DNA from: Luteimonas abyssi
GTDB taxonomy: Bacteria > Pseudomonadota > Gammaproteobacteria > Xanthomonadales > Xanthomonadaceae
Length of the DNA: 64,000 nucleotides
NCBI RefSeq assembly: GCF_001482195.1
Contig: NZ_KQ759763.1
Coordinates: 3,161,601-3,225,600, forward strand
Direction: 5' to 3'
The notes under the pieces were generated by a model, which was given only the letters and a program-made list of their open reading frames with translations, was not told where the DNA came from and made no database searches. Position numbers and translations under genes: made by a program. Shown here in pieces: positions 1 to 8,909 of this stretch. Every line of letters begins with the position of its first letter. Position 1 is the first letter of the stretch.

Positions 1-309
1 GCGCTCGCCCTCGCGCGCGATCAACGCATCGACCGCCTGCACGGATTCCAGAACCCCGGCCTCGTCGGCACGATTGGCCAGATCCATCTCGCGGATGTCG
101 TACCAGGCGCGCATCGGCACTCCGTTGTTGATCGTGACCGGCCGCACCGGCGCATGCGGAAACACGAAACGCACCGCCGGCCAGTCCTCGCGTACCAGCT
201 CCGGCACGATCGGCGCGAAGTCGTGGCCGTCGGCGCCGAGGCCGTGCAGCCAGAGGATCGTCCAGGTCGGATCGGGGGCGGTTTCGTGTTCGACGGTGTC
301 GAGGGGCAT
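1..309 (-). CDS. Carboxylesterase/phospholipase, alpha/beta hydrolase (partial, C-terminus outside window)
   Basis: The first 103 codons are present; the gene runs off the left edge. The protein begins MPLDTVEHE and shows the start of the small carboxylesterase/phospholipase family: the oxyanion-hole segment LHGLGADGHDF, then FPHAPVRPVTINNG and MRAWYDI. This family is about 220 residues long, so roughly half is here; the catalytic Ser-Asp-His residues are beyond the edge. Members hydrolyse short-chain esters or lysophospholipids in the cytoplasm. No signal peptide is visible. The next gene on this strand (opgH) lies 265 bases upstream, so an independent promoter is likely. Confidence 0.85.
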   Translation of the reverse strand, partial: MPLDTVEHETAPDPTWTILWLHGLGADGHDFAPIVPELVREDWPAVRFVFPHAPVRPVTINNGVPMRAWYDIREMDLANRADEAGVLESVQAVDALIAREGER

Positions 310-514
310 TGGGCGGTTCCGGACGGGATGCGATCCGGAAGGGTAATGATTCCTGCTCCTCCAGGGCAGCCCGGCGAGCGGTCATCGCGGCGCGGCGTGC
401 CCGAAAGCGGACCGGCCGCACGCTCGCCCACATACGCGTTCGCCCCGCGTGGCCGCGCCGGCGCCCGGCCGCCACGGCACCCCGGCGGCCGTCCCGGTCG
501 TCGACGCCGATGCG

Positions 515-577
515 GTCGATCCGCGTGCCGTCGACCCCGTGCCGTCGATCCGCGTGTCGTCGATCCGCGTGCCGTCA
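515..577. repeat. Short tandem repeat (about 15 bp x 4) abutting the opgH stop codon
   Basis: Four head-to-tail units of GTCGATCCGCGTGCC occur (515-529, a 14-base variant 530-543, 544-558, 559-573), followed by GTCA, whose last three bases are the complement of the opgH stop. The array sits exactly at the 3' end of opgH. It looks like slipped-strand duplication of the gene end or a decayed 3' extension. The rest of the opgH-esterase gap (310-514) shows nothing recognisable. Confidence 0.75.
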
Positions 578-2506
578 GGCCGACGCGCGAGGCTTCGTGG
601 ACAGCGCTTCCGACGGATGCGGTTCGGCGCGCAGCTCGCTGGCGCGCACCAGCACCTGCGGCGGCGTCAGTTCCTCGGGGGTGGCGAAGATCCGTCGACG
701 CTTGAGCCACTGCCCCGCACTGCGCGACGAGGTGAACATCACGATCGGCACCGAGGCCACCAGGCCGATGATCACCGGCGACATCCACGCCGCCAGGCCC
801 GGCGAGATGCCCAGCGCCATCACCAGCGCCACCAGGCCGAGGAAGGTCGCACCCGCATAGGTGCGCACCAAAGACGACACCGGCACGCTGCCGTCGTCGC
901 GACGCTGCGAGTCCCAGCCCGAATCCTTGCCGGCCAGCACCTGCGCCACGCCGCGGCACTGTACGTACATGGTCACCGGCGCCATCAGCGCCGCCAGCAG
1001 GGTTTCCAGCAGCATGCTGACGAACGCGCGCCAGGCGCCGCCGCAGCCGCGACGGCGCTCGGGATCGAGCAGCGTGGCGAAGTAGCCGAACACCTTCGGC
1101 GCCAGCAGCATCGACATCGTCAACGCGAACACGTACAGGAAGCGGTTCGCGTCCTGCTGCATCCAGTAGCGACCCGCCGAGTAGCCTTCGCCCGGCTCCA
1201 TCGCCAGCAGCGGCAATGCCAGGCCGATCAGCATCAGCAACGCCCACAGCGGCGCGGTGAGGTAATGGCCGATGCCGATGAGCATGTGCCAGCGGCTCAC
1301 CCAGTGCAGTCCCTTGGTGGGCAGGACGCCACCGTGCTGCAGGTTGCCCTGGCACCAGCGGCGATCGCGCACCAGCATGTCGGTCAGCGACGGCGGGCCT
1401 TCCTCGTAGCTGCCGCCCAGGCCGGGCACCATGTGCAGTGCCCAGCCGCCGCGGCGCATCAGCGCGGCCTCGACGAAATCATGGCTGAGTACGTGGCCGT
1501 TGAACGGCGTCGGCCCGTTGAGCGCCGGCAGGCCGCAGTGATCGGCGAACGCCTGCGTGCGGATCATCGCGTTGTGGCCCCAGTAATTGCTCTCCGCGCC
1601 GTGCCACCAGGCCACGCCGTAGGCGATCACCGGGCCGTACACGCTGCCGGCGAACTGCTGCATGCGCGCGAACACGGTGTGGCCGTTGACGATCACCGGC
1701 AGGGTCTGGATCAGGGCGACGTCGTCGTGGCGCTCCATCGCGTCGGCCAGCCGCACCAGGGTGCCGCCGTCCATCAGGCTGTCGGCGTCGAGGATCAGGA
1801 ACTTCGGCCAGTCCGCGCCCCAGCCGCGCACCCACTCGGCGACGTTGCCGGCCTTGCGCTCGCTGTTGTCGTCGCGCAACCGGTACCACAGCCGCAGGCG
1901 GTCGCCGAGGCGCTCGCGCAGCGCTTCGAACTCGATCGCCTCGGCACGCTGGATGTCCGGATCACGGGTGTCGCTGAGCACGAACACATCGAACAGTCCG
2001 GCATGGCCGGTGGCGATGAGCGATTCGCAGGTCGCCTGCAGACCGCTCATCAGGCGGGTGGGATCCTCGTTGTAGGTCGGCATCAGCAACGCCGTGCGCG
2101 CGCGCGGCGCCGGCAGCGGCGCACGCGGGTCCAGACCCAGCCGCGCCGGGCGCTTCTGCAACAGCACCAGGAAGCCGGCCAGCGTGCTCGCGAACGACTG
2201 CACGATCCAGGCGAACAATGCGACGAAGATCACCAGCAACGCGCCTTCGGCCACGGTGATGCCGCCGGCGCGCAGCAACCACCAGATCTGGTAGGTGGCG
2301 ATCAGGGTGATCACCGCGGCCGTCCCGATGACCGCACCGCGCCGCCAGGCCATGCCCGCAGGCGTCGTCGGCAGCCGACCGCGCGGCGCACGGCCCTCGC
2401 GCAACGACTGCACCGGCATAGCGACCGGCGCTTCGGGCGGCATGGGGGACGACAGGGCGGCCACGTCGGGGCCAGGCGCGGGAGGCGTCGGAGCAGTGGG
2501 GGTCAT
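575..2506 (-). CDS. opgH: Glucans biosynthesis glucosyltransferase H (OpgH/MdoH)
   Basis: Inner-membrane GT2 glycosyltransferase that polymerises UDP-glucose into osmoregulated periplasmic glucan. With the ATG at 2506 it has 643 residues. Two membrane helices lie near 60-78 and 88-116. The cytoplasmic catalytic domain follows, with TYNEDP (144-149), the DxD motif D240-A-D242, HDFVEA (342-347) and the processive-GT motif around R382-R383-W384. A cluster of membrane segments fills the C-terminal third. An upstream in-frame start at 2614 would add 36 residues without helix or signal; neither start has a clear ribosome site. The partner opgG is not next to it, so glucan synthesis here must use an opgG located elsewhere. 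Confidence 0.93.
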   Translation of the reverse strand: MTPTAPTPPAPGPDVAALSSPMPPEAPVAMPVQSLREGRAPRGRLPTTPAGMAWRRGAVIGTAAVITLIATYQIWWLLRAGGITVAEGALLVIFVALFAWIVQSFASTLAGFLVLLQKRPARLGLDPRAPLPAPRARTALLMPTYNEDPTRLMSGLQATCESLIATGHAGLFDVFVLSDTRDPDIQRAEAIEFEALRERLGDRLRLWYRLRDDNSERKAGNVAEWVRGWGADWPKFLILDADSLMDGGTLVRLADAMERHDDVALIQTLPVIVNGHTVFARMQQFAGSVYGPVIAYGVAWWHGAESNYWGHNAMIRTQAFADHCGLPALNGPTPFNGHVLSHDFVEAALMRRGGWALHMVPGLGGSYEEGPPSLTDMLVRDRRWCQGNLQHGGVLPTKGLHWVSRWHMLIGIGHYLTAPLWALLMLIGLALPLLAMEPGEGYSAGRYWMQQDANRFLYVFALTMSMLLAPKVFGYFATLLDPERRRGCGGAWRAFVSMLLETLLAALMAPVTMYVQCRGVAQVLAGKDSGWDSQRRDDGSVPVSSLVRTYAGATFLGLVALVMALGISPGLAAWMSPVIIGLVASVPIVMFTSSRSAGQWLKRRRIFATPEELTPPQVLVRASELRAEPHPSEALSTKPRASA

Positions 2507-2704
2507 GGGCACATCGGGAAGGGGGAGGAATCGAGCGAAAGACCGCGAGCGCCGCGATCCGGGCCGCGCTGCGACCGCCACCCCGGCGACCGCGGGCACG
2601 GACGGTGGATGCAATGATGAACACGCGAATGTTCAGTTTCTGTCATCCGATCGCGGAGGGCGCGGATGGAAGCGTTTCCATCCCGTCCGCATCGCGCCGG
2701 ACGT

Positions 2705-3448
2705 TCACAATCGCACTGCGGGCGCGAACTCCAGTGCCGGACGCGCGAACACGAAGCCCTGCTGCAGATCGATCCCCAGATCGCGCAGCGCGCGCGACTC
2801 GTCGAGCGTCTCCACGCCCTCGGCGACGACGGAGATGCCGAGCTCGGCGCACATGCGCGCGGCGTGGGCGACGATGGTGCGGCGTGCCGTGTCGCGATCG
2901 ATCCCGCGCACCAGCCCCATGTCGAACTTGACCAGGTCCGGCTGGAACTCCGCCAGCAGGTTGAGTCCGGCGAAGCCCGCGCCGAAATCGTCGATGGCGG
3001 TGCGGAAGCCCATCCCGCGATAGGCATCGAGGATGTCGATCAGGTGCCGCGGCCGGTCCACGTGTTCGCTTTCGCCGACCTCGAACACGATGCGCTCCAG
3101 CGGCCAGCGGCAACGCCGGGCGGCCGCCAGCGTGCGGCGGATGCAGGTCTCGGCGCGGTAGACGGCGCCCGGCAGGAAGTTGATCGAGACCGGACACGGC
3201 AGGTCGAGCGCCGCGGCATGCTCGATCGCCGCCACCCGGCAGGCCTGGTCGAACGCGTACTGCCCCCCCGGCTCGATCGCGGCCAGCACCTCGGCGGCCG
3301 ATGCCCCGTCTTGGCCGCGCACCAGCGCCTCGTAGGCGAAGACGGTGCGCGTATCGAGATCGACGATGGGCTGCAGGGCCATGCGGATCGCCGGCGCGGA
3401 CGCGCCCTCGCGGCAGGCGCCGCAGTGCTCTGGAGCGGTCACGGGCAT
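2705..3448 (-). CDS. EAL-domain cyclic-di-GMP phosphodiesterase
   Basis: A stand-alone EAL domain of about 247 residues that should linearise c-di-GMP to pGpG in the cytoplasm. The catalytic signature is intact: YEALVRG (EAL), the SINFLP asparagine, the glutamate in FEVGESE, the metal-binding DDFGAG, the lysine in LVKFD, and VAEGVET followed by QQGF. Activity is therefore expected rather than a degenerate receptor role. A short N-terminus with CGAC precedes the domain. An in-frame GTG at 3493 would add 15 residues; neither start has a good ribosome site. No GGDEF, PAS or membrane part is present, so the input signal is unknown. Confidence 0.88.
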   Translation of the reverse strand: MPVTAPEHCGACREGASAPAIRMALQPIVDLDTRTVFAYEALVRGQDGASAAEVLAAIEPGGQYAFDQACRVAAIEHAAALDLPCPVSINFLPGAVYRAETCIRRTLAAARRCRWPLERIVFEVGESEHVDRPRHLIDILDAYRGMGFRTAIDDFGAGFAGLNLLAEFQPDLVKFDMGLVRGIDRDTARRTIVAHAARMCAELGISVVAEGVETLDESRALRDLGIDLQQGFVFARPALEFAPAVRL

Positions 3449-3520
3449 GCGCCGGTGGGGAATCGGGCGCGGAGTATGCGCGCCGATGCACACCGGTCGC
3501 GTGAACCGCGCCGTTACGCC

Positions 3521-4711
3521 TCACCCTCCCGTCGTGTGCTGCACGGGATCCGCCGGTGGATCGGCCATGCGCTCCAGCAGGCCGCACAGGCTGCGCAGAT
3601 CCTGCGCGTTGTGATGGCCCACTCGCCGCAGGGTGGCCGCGCTGCCGCCGCGCAGGTACTGCAGCCACGCTGCCGGCGCTTCCGACCCCGGCAGGTCGTC
3701 CTCGCGCAGCACGCCCAGCAATTCGCGCTCGGCGGTGGCGAGCCGACAGTTCGGCCACACCTGGCGGTAACGCCGGCGCATCGGATGCAACAGGTCGATG
3801 TGGCCGCAGGCGGGCAGCGGATCGGCCAGCCGCGCCAGCCGGTAGCGCGTGCTCAGCAGAGGACGGTCGTAGCTCTTGCCGTTGTAGCTGAGCAGGACGG
3901 TGCCGTCCGGCAGCCAGTCGGCGAACGTCTCGAGCATCGCGCGCTCGGCGGCTAGGGTGGCGATGAGCAACTGGCGCAGGCGCAATTGACCGTCGCGCCA
4001 GTCCGCCGCGCCGATCATGAAGGCGCGGGTGCCGGTGCCCCCGGCCAGGCCGGTGGTTTCGGTGTCGAACGCCAGAATGCGCGCCCGTTCGACGTCGTCC
4101 TGGCGGATGCCCGCCAGCACGAAATCGGCCGTCTGGGGCCAGGGTGTACGGGTCTCGCTGTAGAACAGGCCGGGCGCGATCTCCTCGCCGGGCAACGCCC
4201 GGTCCGCCACGGGCAGCGTCCGCAGCGGTGCCTGCGGGCGCAGGTTGAGCAGGCGGCGCAACTGCGCGGCGGTGTCGGCACGCGGACCGTGCGCCGGCGA
4301 CGCCGATGCGCGCCGGCCGGAAGCCCCCGACGCATGTCCGAACGGGGCGAAGCCCGCGCGGCCCGTCTCCGGATCGGGCGCTCGTGACGGCGAGCCCGCC
4401 GGTGCATCCGCCGTCGGCGCGCCGTCGAGCACCGGCGTCGGCCTCGCGCCGGCCGCAGGAGCACGCCATTCATGGCCCGCGCCCGCGCCCGCGCCATCCC
4501 GACCCGGGCGATCAGGCAGCCCGTTCCCAGGGGACACGGGACCGCAGGCCGTATCAGCCGTGGAGTCGCCGCGCACCGACGACTCCACGGCGGCCCGCAT
4601 CGTGCCGCCGTGCGCTGCCCCTCGCGCCATCGGCGGGCGCGCTGCGCCATCGGCCGGCGCGGCACCTGCCTGGCGCCGCAGCCCGGCGAGCTTGTTCGCC
4701 AATGCGCTCAC
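3521..4711 (-). CDS. mrfB: DEDD-family 3'-5' exonuclease, MrfB/YprB-like
   Basis: RNase H-like exonuclease, the partner of the helicase encoded just upstream. The GTG start (4709-4711) overlaps the helicase TGA as GTGA, so the two are translationally coupled. The protein has 396 residues. The first ~160 are low-complexity Ala/Gly/Pro/Arg and probably disordered. The nuclease follows with DTETTGL (D216, E218), SYNGKSYD (D282) and HHNAQD (H367, D371), the expected DEDDh metal and base residues. In Bacillus subtilis MrfA and MrfB act together in excision-type repair of mitomycin C damage independently of UvrABC. Assigning that role here is inference from gene pairing and motifs. Confidence 0.82.
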   Translation of the reverse strand: MSALANKLAGLRRQAGAAPADGAARPPMARGAAHGGTMRAAVESSVRGDSTADTACGPVSPGNGLPDRPGRDGAGAGAGHEWRAPAAGARPTPVLDGAPTADAPAGSPSRAPDPETGRAGFAPFGHASGASGRRASASPAHGPRADTAAQLRRLLNLRPQAPLRTLPVADRALPGEEIAPGLFYSETRTPWPQTADFVLAGIRQDDVERARILAFDTETTGLAGGTGTRAFMIGAADWRDGQLRLRQLLIATLAAERAMLETFADWLPDGTVLLSYNGKSYDRPLLSTRYRLARLADPLPACGHIDLLHPMRRRYRQVWPNCRLATAERELLGVLREDDLPGSEAPAAWLQYLRGGSAATLRRVGHHNAQDLRSLCGLLERMADPPADPVQHTTGG

Positions 4712-7134
4712 GCCGCCGCCCCGAGCAGGGCCAGCACGCGTGCGGCCAGGCGCTTCGGCGACGTGTCGCCCTCGCCCTCCTGGGCTTCCAGCACCGGCCC
4801 CACACAGGCCGGGCAGCCGCCGCGACAGGCACAGTCGCGCACCAGTTCCACCGCCCGCGCATGCAGCTCCGCGCGGCGCTCGAACAGCGGCAGCGACAGG
4901 CCGACGCCACCGGGGTAGTTGTCGTAGAGGTACAACGTCGGGGTGAACCCGCGCGCCTCGTCCGGCGAACCCGGTTGGCCTTCGGCATTGCGCCACTGCC
5001 CGCGTCCGGCGGCGTCGGCGCTGGCGAACCAGGCGCCATCGCCGCTGCCCACCGCCTTCTGCAGGTCCTGCGCCTCCGCCATCACCAGCAGCTGCGCCAC
5101 CAGATGCAGCGCATGCGCGGCACCGAGGAAGCCGTCGAGCGCGTGCTGGCGGCTGTCGAAGGCCGCGTCCAGCACCGCCTGCGGCAGTTGCCACCACGCC
5201 GCGGTGGTGTGCAGCTCCTGGTCGGGCAGGTTGACCGGGCCGTAGCCGATGTTCTCGTGCGTATGGAAGCGGATCTTCTTGTAGCCCGAGACGCGCCGCA
5301 CCACATGCACTTCGCCGTGCCGGGCCAGACCGGCGCCGGCCGGCGCACTCTCGGCCTCGTCGAGCACCTTGAGCTTGGTGTAGTCGATGGCGTCGGTGTA
5401 GTAGTCCACGTGCGTGCGCCGCACGTAGGCCTTGCGCCCGTCCCAGTCCAGCCGTTCCACCTGGAACGGTTCGGACTGGATCATGTGGATCGCGCCCTCG
5501 TAGAGGGTGAGCGCGGCGGCGGAGTAGTCGACCTCGGCGACGATGGTCTGGCGGCCGTCGGTGCGGTCGACCACGACGAAGTTGCCGTCGGCCACCGAGC
5601 GCAGGTTCACCGCCTGCGCCGGATAGCTGTCGGCGATCCATTCCCAGCGCGTGGCCTCGTGGTGCAGCACGCCGGATTCGGCCAGCACCTCCAGCCACGG
5701 CGCCGGCTCCACCGGGCCGAAGTAGTCGCCGTCGACGAACGGCAACTCGAACGCCGCACAGCGGATGTGGTCCATCAGGATCAGCGGCTGGTCGGGCGCG
5801 ATCCGCGCCTGTTCCGGGTTGGCGCCCATGAAGAACTCCGGGTGCCGGACGATGTACTGGTCCATCGGCTGCGAGCTCGCCACCAGCACGCCCAGCGACG
5901 GCTGCTGGCGGCGCCCGGCGCGGCCGAAGCGCTGCCAGGTCGCCGAGACGCTGCCCGGGTAGCCGTTGAGCACGACCACGTCGAGGCTGCCGATGTCCAC
6001 GCCCAGCTCCAGCGCCGAGGTGCTGACGATGCCGTCGATGTCGCCGGCGCGCATCGCCCGCTCCACCTCCCGCCGCTCGGTCGGCAGGTAGCCGCCGCGG
6101 TAGGCGCGGATGCGCCGCGGCTTGCGCGGGTCGTGGTCGAAGACTTCCTTCAGGTACTTGGTCAGCACCTCCACCATCAGCCGGGTCTGGCAGAACACCA
6201 GGGTCTTCAGCCCGGCCTTGATCGCCACCCGCGCGATGCGGTTGGACTGCGAGCGCGCCGAGGCACGCAGGCCGAGGTCCGGGTTGACCACCGGTGGGTT
6301 CCACAGCAGCACGTGCTTGTCGCCGCGGGGCGCGCCGGAGTCGAGGATCGCGGTCACCTCGTCCTCGATCAGCGCGCGGCCGTGGTCGGCGGCGTTGCCG
6401 ATGGTGGCCGAGCACAGGATGAACTGCGGGCGCACCCCGTAGAACGCGCACACCCGCTTGAGCCGGCGGATCACGTTGGCCACGTGCGAACCGAACACGC
6501 CGCGGTAGGTGTGGACCTCGTCGATGACCACGTAGCGCAGGTTCTCGAAGAACTGCGCCCACTTGGTGTGGTGCGGCAGGATCGCCTGGTGGAGCATGTC
6601 CGGGTTGCTGACCACGATGTCGCCGTTGAGGCGGATCGCCTGGCGCGCGTCGCCCGGGGTGTCGCCGTCGAAGGTGGCCGCGCGCAGGCCTAGGCCGCCG
6701 GCGCGGTTGAGCTCCAGCAGGTCGGCCACCTGGTCCTGCGCCAGCGCCTTGGTGGGGAACAGGTACAGCGCCTTCTTGCCCTCGGCCAGCGCCGTGCCGA
6801 TCACCGGCAGCGTGTAGCACAGCGACTTGCCCGACGCGGTCGGCGTGGCGACCACCAGGTGCCGGCCGCCGCGCGCCGCGGTCCACGCCTGCGCCTGGTG
6901 CGCGTACAGCTGCTCGACTCCGCGCGCGCGCAGGGCGGCGGCCAGGGCGTCGGGAAGGTCGTCGGGGAACGGGACGAGGCGGCCGTCCTGGCCTGGCACC
7001 ACGAAATGCCCGGTGATGCGGTCGGCGTAACGGCGCGACAGGCGCTCGGCCAGGCCACGGCCACCGGCTGGCGCGAGGGCCCGGTCGGACGACACGGCGG
7101 CGGGATGATCGGCGGCGCGGAGGATGGCGTTCAA
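4708..7134 (-). CDS. mrfA: DEAD/DEAH-box repair helicase with C-terminal four-cysteine motif, MrfA/YprA-like
   Basis: Superfamily 2 helicase, about 808 residues from a TTG at 7134. Motifs: ATPTASGKS (96-104, Walker A), DEVH (205-208), SATIGN (242-247), and a second RecA-like domain with TSALELGVDIG and QRFGRAGR. A DUF1998-like region ends in C768-x-C770-x3-C774-x2-C777, the spacing typical of MrfA proteins, likely a metal site. The open frame runs further upstream to 7458, but that part is low-quality and points into the divergent sigma-factor region. The true start is uncertain and no ribosome site was found. It is co-translated with the exonuclease gene and likely works with it on crosslinked or bulky DNA lesions. 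Confidence 0.87.
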   Translation of the reverse strand: MNAILRAADHPAAVSSDRALAPAGGRGLAERLSRRYADRITGHFVVPGQDGRLVPFPDDLPDALAAALRARGVEQLYAHQAQAWTAARGGRHLVVATPTASGKSLCYTLPVIGTALAEGKKALYLFPTKALAQDQVADLLELNRAGGLGLRAATFDGDTPGDARQAIRLNGDIVVSNPDMLHQAILPHHTKWAQFFENLRYVVIDEVHTYRGVFGSHVANVIRRLKRVCAFYGVRPQFILCSATIGNAADHGRALIEDEVTAILDSGAPRGDKHVLLWNPPVVNPDLGLRASARSQSNRIARVAIKAGLKTLVFCQTRLMVEVLTKYLKEVFDHDPRKPRRIRAYRGGYLPTERREVERAMRAGDIDGIVSTSALELGVDIGSLDVVVLNGYPGSVSATWQRFGRAGRRQQPSLGVLVASSQPMDQYIVRHPEFFMGANPEQARIAPDQPLILMDHIRCAAFELPFVDGDYFGPVEPAPWLEVLAESGVLHHEATRWEWIADSYPAQAVNLRSVADGNFVVVDRTDGRQTIVAEVDYSAAALTLYEGAIHMIQSEPFQVERLDWDGRKAYVRRTHVDYYTDAIDYTKLKVLDEAESAPAGAGLARHGEVHVVRRVSGYKKIRFHTHENIGYGPVNLPDQELHTTAAWWQLPQAVLDAAFDSRQHALDGFLGAAHALHLVAQLLVMAEAQDLQKAVGSGDGAWFASADAAGRGQWRNAEGQPGSPDEARGFTPTLYLYDNYPGGVGLSLPLFERRAELHARAVELVRDCACRGGCPACVGPVLEAQEGEGDTSPKRLAARVLALLGAAA

Positions 7135-7411
7135 GCGACGGAGTCCGGGACACGGGAGGCGTGCCGTTCTACCCGGCCGCCGTCTCGCAGGATGAGTCTC
7201 GGCGGGGCCCGAGCCGCGGCCCGGGCGGCACGAGATCCCACGCGCGGCCGCGGACGTGGACGCACACATGGGAGACATGGGGGCCATGGGCATGGGCACG
7301 GCACCGCGCGGCGGAGGCGCGATCGATGCGCGCGATGTTGCGGCCATGGTTGCCCTGCCGCCCGTCGGCACCCAAGATGGCTGCTGCATCCGGAATCGCC
7401 CTTCGACCGTC

Positions 7412-7978
7412 ATGCCCCCTGAGCAGTCTGGACATCCATCGGATCCGAGCCTCGACACCTTGCTGCGGCAGACCGCGCAAGGCGACCGGGCCGCCTTCGA
7501 GTCGCTGTACCACGCCAGCGCACCCCGCCTGATGGCGATCGCGCTGCGCGTGCTCCGCGACCGGCACGACGCCGAGGACCTGCTGCAGGAGGTCTACGTG
7601 ACGATCTGGAACAAGGCGGGGCAGTTCGATGCGCAGCGCGCGAGCGCGCAGGCGTGGCTGTCGACCATCGCCCGCAATCGCGCCATCGACCGGCTGCGCG
7701 GCCAGGCCGGTCAGCGCACCGTGGACGGGACCGATCTCGAGCAATGGCCCGACGAAGGCACCGGCCCGCAGGATCTGGCCGCGCGTTCCGCAGAACGCGC
7801 CCGGCTCGATCTCTGCCTCGACGGCCTGGAGCCCAAGCGCCGCCGCCTGATCCGGTCCGCGTTCCTGGACGGCTTCACCTACGACGAACTGGCGCGCGCG
7901 ATCGGCGCTCCGCTCGGTTCGGTGAAAAGCTGGATCCGGCGCGGCCTTCAGCAACTCAAGACCTGTCTCGAAGCATGA
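7412..7978 (+). CDS. ECF RNA polymerase sigma factor (SigK-like)
   Basis: Extracytoplasmic-function sigma factor of 188 residues. Region 2 lies around LYHASAPRLMAIALRVL and AEDLLQEVYVTIW; region 4 is at the C-terminus (DGFTYDELARAIG, GSVKSWIRRGL). Its stop overlaps the anti-sigma start as ATGA, the usual arrangement for a sigma factor held by its membrane anti-sigma partner. The ATG at 7412 was chosen because upstream sequence is Met/Gly-rich and not sigma-like, though the frame stays open from 7256. The genes behind the pair form a lipid-modification operon, which is the probable regulon. Confidence 0.9.
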   Translation: MPPEQSGHPSDPSLDTLLRQTAQGDRAAFESLYHASAPRLMAIALRVLRDRHDAEDLLQEVYVTIWNKAGQFDAQRASAQAWLSTIARNRAIDRLRGQAGQRTVDGTDLEQWPDEGTGPQDLAARSAERARLDLCLDGLEPKRRRLIRSAFLDGFTYDELARAIGAPLGSVKSWIRRGLQQLKTCLEA

Positions 7979-8778
7979 GCACGATCGATCCGCAGCCCCC
8001 CGGCGACGAGCCGCCGACCGACGCGGTGCTGGCCGGCGAGTACGTTCTCGGCGTGCTGGACGCGAATGTCCGTGCGCAGGTGAAGGCGCGCATCGAACGC
8101 GAGCCCGCGTTCACGGCGCTCGTGCAGGCCTGGGCCACCCATCTCGCGCCGTTGCTCGAAGAGCTGGAGACCGCGCCGGTGCCGGCGCACGTCTGGGCAC
8201 GGATCGAAGCCGAACTCGATGCGGCGCGACGCGGTACCGCGACCGCCACGTCGACGCCCGTGCCCTGGTGGCGCCAGGTGTGGCTGTGGCAGGCCACGAC
8301 GGCGGCGGCGGTCGCGGCCCTGGCCGTGGTCTGGATCACCCGTCCGCTCCCGGTGGCCGAACCGCCGGCGCCGGCACCGGTGGTGGTCGCGCCGGAACCC
8401 GACCCGACGCCCGCACCGGCACCGGCGCCAGATCCGGTCGCGCGTCCGGTCACCCTGCTGGCGCAGGACGACGGCGCGCCGGCATGGCTGGCGACGGTGG
8501 ATGCCGATCACGGCGTCGTGCAGCTCACCCCCGTGCCCGCGCGCGACATCGCGTCCGATCGCGTGCCCGAGCTCTGGCTGATCCCGGACGGCGAGGCACC
8601 ACGTTCGCTCGGCGTGGTCTCGGGCGACCGCGCGCACAGCGTGGAGGTGCCGGCCGCGCTGCGGCACGACCTGGTCACCGGGGCGACGCTTGCCATCTCG
8701 CTGGAACCGCAGGGCGGCTCGCCGGAGCCAGGTCCGACCGGGCCGGTCATCGCGCACGGTGCGATCGCGGCGCTGTAG
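7975..8778 (+). CDS. Membrane anti-sigma factor, RskA family
   Basis: A 267-residue protein that should hold the upstream ECF sigma factor inactive at the inner membrane. The N-terminal ~95 residues form the cytoplasmic sigma-binding region (GEYVLGVLDA near 21-30). One transmembrane helix lies at about 103-121. A Pro/Ala-rich linker follows, then a periplasmic RskA C-terminal domain (PELWLIPDGEAP, then GATLAISLEP near the end). No zinc-binding HxxxCxxC is present, so regulation is more likely by regulated proteolysis than by metal or redox switching. The start overlaps the sigma stop by four bases. Confidence 0.88.
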   Translation: MSTIDPQPPGDEPPTDAVLAGEYVLGVLDANVRAQVKARIEREPAFTALVQAWATHLAPLLEELETAPVPAHVWARIEAELDAARRGTATATSTPVPWWRQVWLWQATTAAAVAALAVVWITRPLPVAEPPAPAPVVVAPEPDPTPAPAPAPDPVARPVTLLAQDDGAPAWLATVDADHGVVQLTPVPARDIASDRVPELWLIPDGEAPRSLGVVSGDRAHSVEVPAALRHDLVTGATLAISLEPQGGSPEPGPTGPVIAHGAIAAL

Positions 8779-8866
8779 TTTTCGGTCGCCTTCCCGACGA
8801 CGGGCCATCGGCTGCGGCTGCGCTCACGCGCCGCAGCGCTTGGTGCGCGGCACTGCATCCGGACTT

Positions 8867-8887
8867 CACGCGATCACGTATCGCGTG
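8867..8887. promoter_or_regulatory. Perfect inverted repeat upstream of the lipid operon (candidate operator)
   Basis: CACGCGAT (8867-8874), five bases, ATCGCGTG (8880-8887): perfect 8-base arms, 22 bases before the desaturase ATG and between the anti-sigma stop and the operon. The position fits an operator overlapping a promoter or start site. It could also fold as a hairpin in the transcript leader. No cognate regulator is adjacent except the ECF pair. Confidence 0.45.
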
Positions 8888-8909
8888 TGTCTAACGTCCG
8901 GAATTTCTC

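Noticed and set aside
449..2617. A 722-codon plus-strand open frame opposite opgH.
   Set aside because: His/Gln/Arg-rich composition without domains, typical of the antisense of a GC-rich gene.
3521..7153. A very long minus-strand open frame of about 1210 codons across the helicase and nuclease genes.
   Set aside because: Only its C-terminal third is real (the nuclease). The rest is an arginine/proline-rich shadow of the helicase frame.
7256..7411. A Met/Gly-rich N-terminal extension of the sigma factor.
   Set aside because: It overlaps the divergent helicase promoter region and has no sigma-factor similarity; the start at 7412 gives a normal-length ECF protein.
7385..8863. The 10-mer TGCATCCGGA occurs before both the ECF sigma gene (7385) and the desaturase operon (8854), as a possible shared ECF -35 element.
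   Set aside because: The distances to any common -10 element differ (about 23 versus 41 bases to CGTC), so it cannot be one promoter type; a chance match is likely in this GC-rich DNA.
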